DNA of 64,000 bases from an uncultured bacterium (GTDB lineage: Bacteria; Hydrogenedentota; Hydrogenedentia; Hydrogenedentales; Hydrogenedentaceae), in the NCBI GenBank assembly GCA_938014335.1, contig CALLRP010000002.1, positions 1-64,000 of the forward strand, in the 5' to 3' direction. Below are positions 1-8,644 of the stretch, in pieces. Every line of letters begins with the position of its first letter. The first letter of the stretch is position 1. A model generated the notes under the pieces. The model made no database searches. It saw nothing but the letters and a program-made list of their open reading frames with translations, and was not told the origin of the DNA. The position numbers and the translations under genes are program-made.

Positions 1-176
1 AAAGTATTCAACTGTCATAGAGCGTTGTTTCTCTGCAATTATCTTGCAGGGATAAGGGAAGTATAGCAAAAAAAATGTTTAAAGTCAAGTGAAATTTTAA
101 TTTTTTTTTAATTTTTTTTAGTTATGAATTTTACGAATGGACATGAATGAAAAGAGGAGGAGCGGAATACTTCCTT

Positions 177-1970
177 TTATTTCATTGTTTTGTTATTATT
201 GATAAGTTTTAGTAATTCTTTTTTGAGTTGATTTTGCAGGTTTTTGTGTAGTTTTAGATTTTCGGGGCGATTGGTAGAAACCTCGATAATTTTGGAGACA
301 CTTTTCTTTAGGGCGTTTTGATATTCCTTTTTTAATTCGTTAGGTGTTTGAACAGGGGTATAATCTATTCCGAACATTTTTGCAATATTGTTGAACTTGT
401 AACCATGGGGAACACCAAAATATCGCTCGAATGTTTCTGGGTATGCTGATATGGGGAGGAATGAGAAGATACCTCCGCCATCATTGTTGATAATAATTAA
501 AATGACTTGTATTCCTTTATGTGAAAGCAGAGAGATGGAATTGAGGTCATGTAAAGCGGATAAATCACCGACAACAGCTGTAACGATTCTTTTTCGAGCG
601 AAGGAGAAACCTGCAGAACTGGCAATCGTTCCATCAATACCACTCGCTCCACGATTGGCAAAGACCAATCCATCTGTTCCATTGATGGAACCATACATAT
701 CTGCATCGCGGATAGGCATGCTGTTTCCTAAAAACAAATCGGATTCCGCAGGTTTCCATTGTGATATATATCGGGCGACGGTAATTTCATTGAGTTCTTT
801 CTGTTTCTCTGTCCATGCATCTATAACCTGGTCTAATCGAGTTGTCCACTCGATAACTTCTTGACCCCAGGGATATATGTCTCTCCTCCTCATAGCGGGG
901 GCTAACCATGAGCAGAATGAACTCAAATCGGTTTCGAAACGATAGGTTACGCGATGGATTGGGTCTGTTCGTAGAGGATGGTCGGTAATAAGCATATATT
1001 CAGGTCGTTTTTTCTCTAAAAATTCCAGTAGTCTTTTGGAGGTTATAGTTCCGCCAATATGCAACACAAATTTAGGGTTAAACTTTTCAAAAAATTCGGG
1101 CAGAAGAAGCATCTGGTCGTAATAAGGGACAGAAAAATTGGTTTTATTTCCTAATCGTAAGCCCGAAGTAACATCAGGAAATACAGGCCAGTGTAAAGAT
1201 TGAGCCAGATTGAAAGCGGATTGGATTTCCTGTTCTTTGCGTAATTCACCTATTACTAAAAGTCCTTCGCGCACGGTTTCTATCTTATCCAGCATGAAGA
1301 TTTCTTGTTCGGTGGTAAGCCGTGGTTCGGGCAAGTTCCATCGCGTAAAGGGTTTCTTCCCGGATAACCAAACACCAATAGGTTTTGTATAATCTTCGGG
1401 TATATCGTCTTCTATTTTGACAGGTTCTAATGGTTCGCGGAACATACAATTGATATGCACAGGTCCTGCTGGAGCACGACATGCGCGATAAACCGCCTGT
1501 CCTGCTGTGGTTAATACAACTGTTGGTGTAATAGCGGAGTCGGGGCAGGGCAAAGTGAATGACCAGCGAACATAACCGCCGAAAATATTCGCTTGCTCAA
1601 TTGCCTGATTAGCACCGCACTGTAAAAGTTCTGGAGGGCGGTCTGCGGTAAGTATAATGAGGGGGATACGAGACAGGGACGCTTCTACTACCGATGGGAG
1701 AAAATTAGCCACAGCAGTTCCTGAAGTGCAAATAAGTACGGTAGGTTTGCCTGTCGCTTTTGCCCAGTTTAATGCATAAAAACCTGTTCCGCGTTCATCT
1801 ACATGAATGTGGTGGATAACTTCTTTTTGTCTCGATACTGCAAGAGCCAGCGGTGTGGAACGAGAACCGGGCGAAATGCAGAAACCACTTACTCCATTCC
1901 GATACAACTCTTCGATTAACAATCTCGCCCAGAGATGGTTCATATTGGGTGAAGGGATAACAGCTGTCAT
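177..1970 (-). CDS. menD: MenD, SEPHCHC synthase (menaquinone biosynthesis)
   Basis: Thiamine-diphosphate enzyme that joins isochorismate and 2-oxoglutarate to form 2-succinyl-5-enolpyruvyl-6-hydroxy-3-cyclohexene-1-carboxylate, an early step of menaquinone synthesis in the cytoplasm. The 597-residue protein has the MenD signatures: SPGSRSTPLALAV near the N-terminus, HVDERGTGF with the cofactor-activating Glu59, TADRPPEL, GNSMPIRD, ANRGASGIDG, and the ThDP motif running from GDLSALHDLN to NNDGGGIF near the C-terminus. Length is slightly above that of the E. coli enzyme. The ATG is preceded by GGAGA at good spacing. It lies 23 bases downstream of menF, so the two probably form one transcript. 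No other men genes are in the window. Confidence 0.96.
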   Translation of the reverse strand: MTAVIPSPNMNHLWARLLIEELYRNGVSGFCISPGSRSTPLALAVSRQKEVIHHIHVDERGTGFYALNWAKATGKPTVLICTSGTAVANFLPSVVEASLSRIPLIILTADRPPELLQCGANQAIEQANIFGGYVRWSFTLPCPDSAITPTVVLTTAGQAVYRACRAPAGPVHINCMFREPLEPVKIEDDIPEDYTKPIGVWLSGKKPFTRWNLPEPRLTTEQEIFMLDKIETVREGLLVIGELRKEQEIQSAFNLAQSLHWPVFPDVTSGLRLGNKTNFSVPYYDQMLLLPEFFEKFNPKFVLHIGGTITSKRLLEFLEKKRPEYMLITDHPLRTDPIHRVTYRFETDLSSFCSWLAPAMRRRDIYPWGQEVIEWTTRLDQVIDAWTEKQKELNEITVARYISQWKPAESDLFLGNSMPIRDADMYGSINGTDGLVFANRGASGIDGTIASSAGFSFARKRIVTAVVGDLSALHDLNSISLLSHKGIQVILIIINNDGGGIFSFLPISAYPETFERYFGVPHGYKFNNIAKMFGIDYTPVQTPNELKKEYQNALKKSVSKIIEVSTNRPENLKLHKNLQNQLKKELLKLINNNKTMK

Positions 1971-1993
1971 TTTAATTCTCCGAATCTACTCTG

Positions 1994-3406
1994 TTAAGGA
2001 TTACCTTTGGTTAACACATTTAAGTACCCTTTGATTTTAATTTCCAGTTCATTCCATTCCGCTTCGGGCTGTGAACCACGAACAATTCCCGCTCCGGCGT
2101 AGAGTGATATTTTATCTCTCTGAACTAATGCGGAACGAATTCCCACGCAGAATTCGGCGGAACTGTAAGAAACCCAACCTACAGGTCCTGAGTAAATCCC
2201 GCGGTCTAACGGCTCTTCTCGTTTTATCCAATCTAAAGCAGAACCCCGTGGATAACCACCGATGGCAGGCGTTGGATGGAGTTGTTCTAAAATGTGTTCA
2301 TCCTCTATATTTGAACGAAGTATACCCTTAAAATGAGTATATAGATGATGTACTGTGGGTAGTGTAATAACTTTAGGATGCTCATCATACTCGTATTCGG
2401 AGCATAATCGTTCCATGTTAGTCTTCAGCATATTTACAACAATTTCATGTTCTACTCGTTCTTTTTTATTATTCATGAGTAAAGATTTGAGATAATCATC
2501 TTCCTTAACTTCTTCACTTCGTGAGGTGGTCCCTGCAAGGGCTTCTGTTTCCATGTAGGTGCTTAATCGTTTATAAAGGCGCTCCGGTGACAAGCCGATA
2601 AATCCTCTTTCCGGTGATGGATTAAAACAAAAACGATAGCAATGAGTATAGTTTTCAGACATAGATTGCAAAAGGGAGATTGGGTCTATTTCATGGTCAG
2701 ATTCGAAAGTGGTTTCTCTTGCTAAAACTACTTTATCAAAGGAACCTACATTAATTTCGGATAAGGTTCTTTGCACTAATTCTATCCATTCTATTTTTGA
2801 AGGGCAATCTAATCGATGATGAAAGGAGATAGTATTCTGTTTTTTAGGTAAAATTTTTGTTCCCTTTACCCATAGTTCCAGACACTCGAGAAGAGAGACC
2901 AGCTGTTCCAGTTCAAATTCGATGCTTCCCCCTATAATGTTGGCTACGAGATGCGTTCTATCCTCTATCCGTAACATTTCTATTCGAGGCACGACAAAAC
3001 GATATGCACGGAACGATTTCCAACGTTTTCCGCGATTATCTAATGGCAAAAATTTAAATCCCCCATAGTAACGAACATTGGAATAGTTATACGATAATCG
3101 GTCTCCGATTTTGTGAATAACCGTTTCGTAGGAAAAATCATAAATTTCTTCATCTGCCACAATTATATCCGCTTCGCCCCAGCCTGCCATTTCAAAAGGT
3201 TCATCTCTTTCTGCCCAGTAATAACGACCTATCCCTTGAATAACAGACAATTCCTCTAACAAGTTGAAAGGAGTATCTACAGGGACACTTACATACCCTA
3301 TCTTCCCTTCGGGTATACGACGAGAACGAATAATTTCTATTACTTTTTCGAGTAGGGAACAGGATAAGTTCCATTTTAATTGTGATATTTGTGAATGAAA
3401 AGACAC
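1994..3406 (-). CDS. menF: Isochorismate synthase, MenF/EntC family
   Basis: Chorismate-binding enzyme that converts chorismate to isochorismate and feeds MenD, encoded immediately downstream. The C-terminal two thirds carries the family core: RGFIGLSPERL, EALAGTTSR, ERVEHEIVV, the HPTPAIGGYPR motif typical of isochorismate synthases, then YSGPVGWVS and YAGAGIVRGSQPEAEW, which hold the Mg-binding glutamate. The N-terminal ~150 residues are the divergent part usual for MenF. The start is a GTG with only a weak purine stretch before it, so the N-terminus is uncertain. Pairing with menD argues for menaquinone rather than siderophore synthesis. Confidence 0.93.
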   Translation of the reverse strand: MSFHSQISQLKWNLSCSLLEKVIEIIRSRRIPEGKIGYVSVPVDTPFNLLEELSVIQGIGRYYWAERDEPFEMAGWGEADIIVADEEIYDFSYETVIHKIGDRLSYNYSNVRYYGGFKFLPLDNRGKRWKSFRAYRFVVPRIEMLRIEDRTHLVANIIGGSIEFELEQLVSLLECLELWVKGTKILPKKQNTISFHHRLDCPSKIEWIELVQRTLSEINVGSFDKVVLARETTFESDHEIDPISLLQSMSENYTHCYRFCFNPSPERGFIGLSPERLYKRLSTYMETEALAGTTSRSEEVKEDDYLKSLLMNNKKERVEHEIVVNMLKTNMERLCSEYEYDEHPKVITLPTVHHLYTHFKGILRSNIEDEHILEQLHPTPAIGGYPRGSALDWIKREEPLDRGIYSGPVGWVSYSSAEFCVGIRSALVQRDKISLYAGAGIVRGSQPEAEWNELEIKIKGYLNVLTKGNP

Positions 3407-3675
3407 GGGTAACCCTGTTAGTTATTATTAATATAGTTCTATTAAAAAAAATATGTTAGATTGTATTCAATGATACCAAAACATCTCAACCTGTATTGGT
3501 CTTGTCCACTACTATTAGTGATTCCATAATTCTATTTGCTGTGTAAAGACGAATGATGAGAGTATTGTAAATAAAAATCTTTTTATGCAACCATAGTATC
3601 CTGCTCTTGATATTGTAAATGACACAAGTGGATGTGGATAATGTAAAAAAAGGAGACGGGATATATCTACAACAT

Positions 3676-4122
3676 TTAGCTACCAAGTAGTTCTCTACAA
3701 ACTTCGTTTAGGAGTTTTCCGTCAACGAGTTCGCCTAATTCTTTTTTCATGGCACCTGTTAGTTTCCCAGCGTGGTTTATCTCTGGGTGTTCAGAAAGGT
3801 ATTGTTTAACCCTTTGAATAACTTCATCTTTTCCCATCTGTTGGGGAAGGAACTTTTCTATAACTGTTATTTCTTGCTCTAACTTTATAACTTCATCTGT
3901 CTTTCCTAATTGTTTATACACTTCTATACTGTCTTTTCTTTTTCGGACTTCACTCCGTAGCGTAGAGATGGCTTCACTATCTGACATTTCCTGTTCTCTT
4001 GCAGTTGACTTTTCTTTAAGTAACAATGCTGATTTAATCATTCTAAGAGTTTCAAGAGTCGCTGTGTCTCTTTCTTTCATGGCTTTCTTCATCGCTTCTT
4101 GAACTGCATTCATAATACTCAT
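3676..4122 (-). CDS. YqeY-like GatB/YqeY domain protein
   Basis: A 148-residue helical protein of the YqeY family, related to the tail domain of the GatB amidotransferase subunit. It may interact with tRNA, but its cellular role is not settled. Family features include the start MNAVQEAMKKAMKERD, the segment LRMIKSALLLKE, the EKFLPQQMGKDEV motif and the C-terminal MKKELGELVDGKLLNEV stretch. Length matches the usual ~148 residues. GAGGAAAA precedes the ATG. It sits between the PIG-L gene upstream and menF downstream, but a 269-base gap separates it from menF, so it is probably not part of the men transcript. Confidence 0.92.
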   Translation of the reverse strand: MSIMNAVQEAMKKAMKERDTATLETLRMIKSALLLKEKSTAREQEMSDSEAISTLRSEVRKRKDSIEVYKQLGKTDEVIKLEQEITVIEKFLPQQMGKDEVIQRVKQYLSEHPEINHAGKLTGAMKKELGELVDGKLLNEVCRELLGS

Positions 4123-4154
4123 GGAACTTTTCCTCTTTTGTTTGCACGATACTT

Positions 4155-4976
4155 TTAATCTGCTTGTATGGAGGGGGGAAAGTCCGGTTTTATGATTTCT
4201 TGTCCTAAAACCATTTCCAGCATACCCAATTTCTCATATCGAAACTGTTCCGCATGTTTATAACCTAATTCTTTCCCTTTTTCTGCTGTGTACTTTCTTA
4301 TGGCATCTGCAATTAATTGGTTTCTCATTTCTTTTTCTGCACTTTCTAAACCTGAAAGATTAATACCTAATGTTTTCGCTTCAAGAACCAGAGAGTCGAA
4401 AGTAAGGTCCATTTGAGTTTCATGTTTTAGTAGCGCTTCTATCTTCTTCTCCACTGTTTCTGTAATATCAACAAATGTATATGCATTCTCTGGCTTTTTT
4501 GCGAACCAGTACGCTTCAGACACAAAGTGCGGTAAGTAAAGTCCTGGTGTTCCAAAATTTGGATTACTACAGAATGATGTTGCCTCGTATGTTGCAAGAG
4601 CCGTGACTCTATGATCCGGATGGTCTTCACCGTGAGCAAAGGGGTCCCAGCTTAAAACAATATTTGCTTTTACTTCTCTTATCATATCAATGATAATATT
4701 CCTTATATGTTTTCTCGGAATATCCTCTAACTCACCATCAACGAAGTTTGCAAACCTTACTTCTTTTAATCCTAATACATTACCTGCATCTATTGCTTCT
4801 TGTTTTGACAACACAACAATCTCACTGTCTTTTAATCTATATGTTCCTCTCCTATTATCTGTTAATATCAATTCGTATACAGAATATTCAAACTCATGTA
4901 CCCACCTGTATATGGTCCCCGCACACATAAATTCCATATCATCCCCATGTGCTACAACTACTAAAATATTTTTCAT
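4155..4976 (-). CDS. PIG-L/LmbE-family deacetylase
   Basis: Predicted zinc-dependent N-deacetylase of the LmbE/PIG-L family, which acts on N-acetylglucosaminyl or related amide substrates; the substrate here is unknown. The N-terminal zinc motif reads AHGDD (His10, Asp12, Asp13) where most members have AHPDD, so the proline is replaced while the ligands remain. The second motif, HGEDHPDHR, supplies the distal histidine. The 273-residue length is normal for the family. No signal peptide is visible, which suggests a cytoplasmic enzyme. It lies 32 bases upstream of the YqeY gene on the same strand and is separated from dnaN by an AT-rich spacer with DnaA-box matches. Confidence 0.88.
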   Translation of the reverse strand: MKNILVVVAHGDDMEFMCAGTIYRWVHEFEYSVYELILTDNRRGTYRLKDSEIVVLSKQEAIDAGNVLGLKEVRFANFVDGELEDIPRKHIRNIIIDMIREVKANIVLSWDPFAHGEDHPDHRVTALATYEATSFCSNPNFGTPGLYLPHFVSEAYWFAKKPENAYTFVDITETVEKKIEALLKHETQMDLTFDSLVLEAKTLGINLSGLESAEKEMRNQLIADAIRKYTAEKGKELGYKHAEQFRYEKLGMLEMVLGQEIIKPDFPPSIQAD

Positions 4977-5010
4977 ATTATATTTCCTTATTTTTTATGT
5001 TTTCAACAAC

Positions 5011-5155
5011 TTTTCCACATTTTTTTATTAATAAAAAATAAAATTTATTTTTTTTATAAATTATAAAAATAAAGACTTATAACACAAAAACTTATAATAT
5101 AAGGTTACAACCACTTATGAACTTTTTACACATCTTTTTCAACAACTTTTTCACA
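5011..5155. other. DnaA-box cluster downstream of dnaN (candidate origin, left part)
   Basis: The very AT-rich spacer between dnaN and the PIG-L gene carries three plus-strand matches to the relaxed DnaA-box consensus TTWTNCACA: TTTTCCACA at 5011-5019, TTTTACACA at 5124-5132 and TTTTTCACA at 5147-5155. With the boxes on the other side of dnaN they form a candidate oriC. The consensus is established for many bacteria; use of these sites by this organism is inferred. Confidence 0.5.
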
Positions 5156-5159
5156 AAAA

Positions 5160-6266
5160 CTATAATCTCACGGGCATAATTATATTAATATACCTCTCAT
5201 CACCTTCTGCTTCAGGAGTTAAAGGCCTTATTATGCAAGGGCTATTACTATCTCTAACTGACATCACTAATTTATCTGTTGTTATGTGGTCAACAACATC
5301 CGCCAAATATTCTATATTAAACCCTGTTTTTACTTCGTCACCTTCATACTCTACTTCTACTGTATCTGTAAACTCACCTACTTCTGGATTTTGAACTTCA
5401 ATATCAATTTTTCCTTTTTTAATGTGCACTTTTACAGACATTGTCTTCATTGCTTCTGCTCTCTTTAAAACGTACTTCCAACTTTCTGTCCCAATAATAA
5501 CATGTTTGCTGTAATCTTTTGGTATTACCGATTCGTAATTGGGGAATGCTCCTTCTATCAAGCTACTTGTCAGCCTCGTTTTATTAAAAACAAATGTAGC
5601 TCTCGCCTCTTCTGCAAATATTTTCACATCGCCCAACCCATCCATTTGATTCATTAACTCTTTTACAGTTCTTTCGGGTATTGTAATACGAATATTCCTC
5701 TTACCTGGAACACATTCCCTTTCCCTCCTAAGGCTCATTCTTTTACCATCTGTGGCTACTACATTTATATTACCTCCATTTACCTCAAAGAGGACTCCTG
5801 TTAATGCATACCTTGCCTCTTCCGTACATACAGCAAATACAACCTTTTTAAGCATATCTAAAAGTAATGCTTCGGATATAATAATAGGTTCTTCATCTGT
5901 AACATATATTATGGGAGGGAACTCATCGGGTGACATCGTTATATATTTAACTTCTGTCCTGCCACTCTTAACTACCACTTGATTTTCCCCTTTTGACTCT
6001 ATTACAACATCTCCCTTTGATAAATTTGAAAGTAAATTCGAAAACAAATGTGCCCTGATAGTAACTTTTCCTTCCTCTTCTATATCACACTCTTCTAATT
6101 CTTGTTCTATTGTCATACGAAGGTCCGTACTGGTTAATTTTAATACTCCATTCTCTGCTGATAACAATATAGAAGAGAGTATAGGTAAAGATGATTTTGT
6201 AGGAACTGCATTTCTTACTTTAGAGAGGGCTTCATTCAACTTTTCCTGATGTACTGTTATTTTCAT
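5160..6266 (-). CDS. dnaN: DNA polymerase III beta sliding clamp
   Basis: Ring-shaped processivity factor that tethers DNA polymerase III to DNA and recruits other replication and repair proteins. The 368-residue protein starts MKITVHQEKLNEALSKV and has the repeated clamp folds, with typical segments PILSSILLSA, LTSTDLRM, DEFPPI, VATDGKRMSLRR and EGAFPNYESVIPK. It ends in the characteristic IMPVRL. Length is normal for the family. ATTGGAGG lies just before the ATG. dnaA, usually next door, is absent; the neighbours are a pilus-type ATPase and a PIG-L deacetylase. AT-rich spacers on both sides contain DnaA-box-like sequences. Confidence 0.97.
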   Translation of the reverse strand: MKITVHQEKLNEALSKVRNAVPTKSSLPILSSILLSAENGVLKLTSTDLRMTIEQELEECDIEEEGKVTIRAHLFSNLLSNLSKGDVVIESKGENQVVVKSGRTEVKYITMSPDEFPPIIYVTDEEPIIISEALLLDMLKKVVFAVCTEEARYALTGVLFEVNGGNINVVATDGKRMSLRRERECVPGKRNIRITIPERTVKELMNQMDGLGDVKIFAEEARATFVFNKTRLTSSLIEGAFPNYESVIPKDYSKHVIIGTESWKYVLKRAEAMKTMSVKVHIKKGKIDIEVQNPEVGEFTDTVEVEYEGDEVKTGFNIEYLADVVDHITTDKLVMSVRDSNSPCIIRPLTPEAEGDERYINIIMPVRL

Positions 6267-6349
6267 ATTTTTCCTCCAATTGTTGTGTCTTCTTCTTTCT
6301 TCTAATATGTATTTAAAACCTGTTGTGATAGTAGTAGGTTATGTGTATT

Positions 6350-6512
6350 TGTGAATAACTATAAAAGATTATCTTTTTTTTATATTAAAAAGCAACTTTT
6401 TAGTGTGGAAACCCTCTTAATATTTTTGTGGAAAAAAAATCTTTTTCCACAAAATTTTTTATTTGATTTTTTTTCTATTTATATCTTGTGGAAAAAAAAT
6501 CTTTTTTACACA
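6350..6512. other. DnaA-box cluster upstream of dnaN (candidate origin, right part)
   Basis: Five exact matches to TTWTNCACA on either strand lie in the AT-rich spacer between the pilB-like gene and dnaN: 6350-6358 (minus), 6427-6435 (minus), 6443-6451 (plus), 6487-6495 (minus) and 6504-6512 (plus). A sixth, TGTGGAAAC at 6404-6412, has one mismatch. The last four form two head-to-head pairs exactly 60 bases apart. The first pair is also a perfect 12-base inverted repeat, so a weak transcription terminator for the upstream gene is an alternative reading. Confidence 0.55.
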
Positions 6513-6539
6513 GAAAACTAACACTTTTTACAAAAAAAA

Positions 6540-8468
6540 TTATAATCTTACTACCCTTAGAAATTCTTCGGGTGTAACAATTCCTTCTTTTATTTTTTCT
6601 CTGCAGTGGTCTGCCATAGTTTTCATTTTTGCTGTTTGAGCAATAGTTTCTGGTGATGCTTCTTCTGCTATTAGTTTTCTTATTTGAGGTGTAACTTCAA
6701 GTATCTCAAAAATACCTGTCCTGCCTTTGTACCCTGTGTGATAGCAGTGGTTACACCCTTTTCCTCTATATAATGTTTTTATAGATGTAGGCAACCCTAC
6801 TTCTTTTAGCATAGATGTACTTGGTTTATATGGGACTTTACACTCCTCACAAATTCTCCTAACAAGTCTTTGAGCTATAACTGCGGTCAGGGCACTTGAT
6901 ATAAGGTAAGAAGGTATTCCCATATTTCTAAGTGTATTAATAGCGTCAGGAGCATCATTTGTGTGTAAAGTGCTGAAGACGAGGTGCCCTGTCATTGCAG
7001 CACGGATGGCGATGTGTGCTGTTTCTGTATCGCGTATTTCACCCACAAGGATAACATCTACATCCTGTCGTAGTGCAGCTCTTAAGGTGTTTGCAAATGT
7101 TACATTTATATCTGGGTCTATCTGTACCTGGTTTATACCTGAGAGTTGGTACTCCACAGGGTCTTCGAGAGTAACGATACTTTCCGTCATTACATTCTTC
7201 TGGTTTAGTGCAGCGTAAAGTGTAGTAGTTTTACCGCTCCCTGTAGGTCCAGTGACGAGAATCATCCCATAAGGCTGGGCAATAAGTTTTATCAACCTAT
7301 TTTGTTCCTTCTCTGATATACCTAAATCTCCTATCCCTGATAAAACAGAGGACTGATCCAGTAATCTCAATACAACACGTTCTCCTAAAAAGGTAGGAAG
7401 TGTTGCAACTCTTATATCTAATTCTTTATCCTCAACTTCAAGGTTCATGTGACCATCCTGTGGATGTCGGGTCTCTGTAATGTCAAGGTCGGAAAGTATC
7501 TTTATACGCGAGACTACAGCGTTTTGCATGGAGGGGGGAATACTCATCACGTCGTGTAAGATTCCATCTATGCGATAGCGGACCCGCATTTCCGGTTCTT
7601 GTGGGTCGAGGTGAATATCGGTTGCGCCTGCCTTAACAGCTCCTTCCAAAATTGTTTTTACTGTATTTATGGCAGATGTTCCAGAGGCTTCCTTTGCTAT
7701 CTGTTCAAATCTTTTATCAAGCGCTTCACCAGCCATAACCTTTTCCTTTCCTTTCTTCTCAGCAGTTTTTTCTTCTCTCTTCACTTCCTTAAAGATAGGT
7801 TTAATATCGATATTATTTCCACTCGTCATGGATAATCCTCTATACCACTTTTCAATAATGGCGTTCATGTCCTCAACCGCTGTAAGCATTGGGTATATTC
7901 TTTTTCCTGTTAGAACAGATAAGTCTTTTGTTTTTTGCACATTTTGAGGGGTGGAGATAACCACACCTACTTTGTCACCTTCAACATATACGGGGAGGAC
8001 CTGGTATCTACGCGCTAATGCCTCGGAAATAGCATTCAAAGCAGAAGGGTCGGGTTTCACTGTTTTAATATCTAAATACTCAAGATTATGTTGTTTTGCA
8101 AGGGTCTTACAAATATCTTCTCTTGTGACATATCCCAGTTCAAGAAGTATGTTCCCCAGGAGACGATTTGTCCTCTTTTGAACTCTGAGTGCTTCTTCTA
8201 ATTGATTTTTTGTTATAACACCCTCGTCAAGGAGTGCCATCCCTAACGATTTGTGTTTTTCTTGTACATCCCGCGGGTGCCACTCATAACGTAAGACATC
8301 TTCAATAACGGAGAATGTTACTTTTCCCATTTGAATGAGTTGTTTGTGCCATGGGACACCGCTGGTTTTTTCTCGTTCGCGAACTTTCTCCAGCTCTTCC
8401 TGAGTGATGTATTCACCTTTAACGAGCCGTTCTGCTATATTATTTTCGTTATTCCTTTCATCTGACAT
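6540..8468 (-). CDS. GspE/PilB-type secretion or pilus assembly ATPase (copy 1)
   Basis: Hexameric cytoplasmic ATPase that powers type II secretion or type IV pilus extension. The N-terminal ~150 residues hold two MshEN-like segments (EGVITKNQLEEAL, LLELGYVTREDI) that can bind cyclic di-GMP or lipid-linked partners in relatives. The ATPase core has Walker A GPTGSGKTTTLYA near residue 406, the Asp box VTLEDPVEYQL, Walker B ILVGEIRDTETA and the His box FSTLHTNDA. A zinc tetracysteine follows (CEEC and CNHCYHTGYKGRTG). The longest frame starts at a TTG at 8483, but GGGAG overlaps that codon and correctly spaces the ATG at 8468, giving 642 residues. No pilC, pilT or pilin gene is adjacent. Confidence 0.93.
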   Translation of the reverse strand: MSDERNNENNIAERLVKGEYITQEELEKVREREKTSGVPWHKQLIQMGKVTFSVIEDVLRYEWHPRDVQEKHKSLGMALLDEGVITKNQLEEALRVQKRTNRLLGNILLELGYVTREDICKTLAKQHNLEYLDIKTVKPDPSALNAISEALARRYQVLPVYVEGDKVGVVISTPQNVQKTKDLSVLTGKRIYPMLTAVEDMNAIIEKWYRGLSMTSGNNIDIKPIFKEVKREEKTAEKKGKEKVMAGEALDKRFEQIAKEASGTSAINTVKTILEGAVKAGATDIHLDPQEPEMRVRYRIDGILHDVMSIPPSMQNAVVSRIKILSDLDITETRHPQDGHMNLEVEDKELDIRVATLPTFLGERVVLRLLDQSSVLSGIGDLGISEKEQNRLIKLIAQPYGMILVTGPTGSGKTTTLYAALNQKNVMTESIVTLEDPVEYQLSGINQVQIDPDINVTFANTLRAALRQDVDVILVGEIRDTETAHIAIRAAMTGHLVFSTLHTNDAPDAINTLRNMGIPSYLISSALTAVIAQRLVRRICEECKVPYKPSTSMLKEVGLPTSIKTLYRGKGCNHCYHTGYKGRTGIFEILEVTPQIRKLIAEEASPETIAQTAKMKTMADHCREKIKEGIVTPEEFLRVVRL

Positions 8469-8644
8469 AAAACCTGCTCCCAAATGAAATAAAACAATTC
8501 GATGAATATGCTAAAAAAACATTATATAAGCAATATACAAATTATAGGGGAAAGAATTCAAGAATCTTTTTGTTGTTATATTTGATATTGCAAAAAGGTA
8601 TGGATAAAAGGTAATATTCATACAGAATTTTTGAAGGACGGGTA

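Noticed and set aside
1-176. Gene or terminator downstream of menD
   Set aside because: The stretch is AT-rich with no frame of useful length and no hairpin followed by a T tract.
3486-3686. 66-codon minus-strand frame between menF and the yqeY-like gene
   Set aside because: It overlaps the end of the YqeY-like gene, has no plausible ribosome site and looks like random AT-rich translation.
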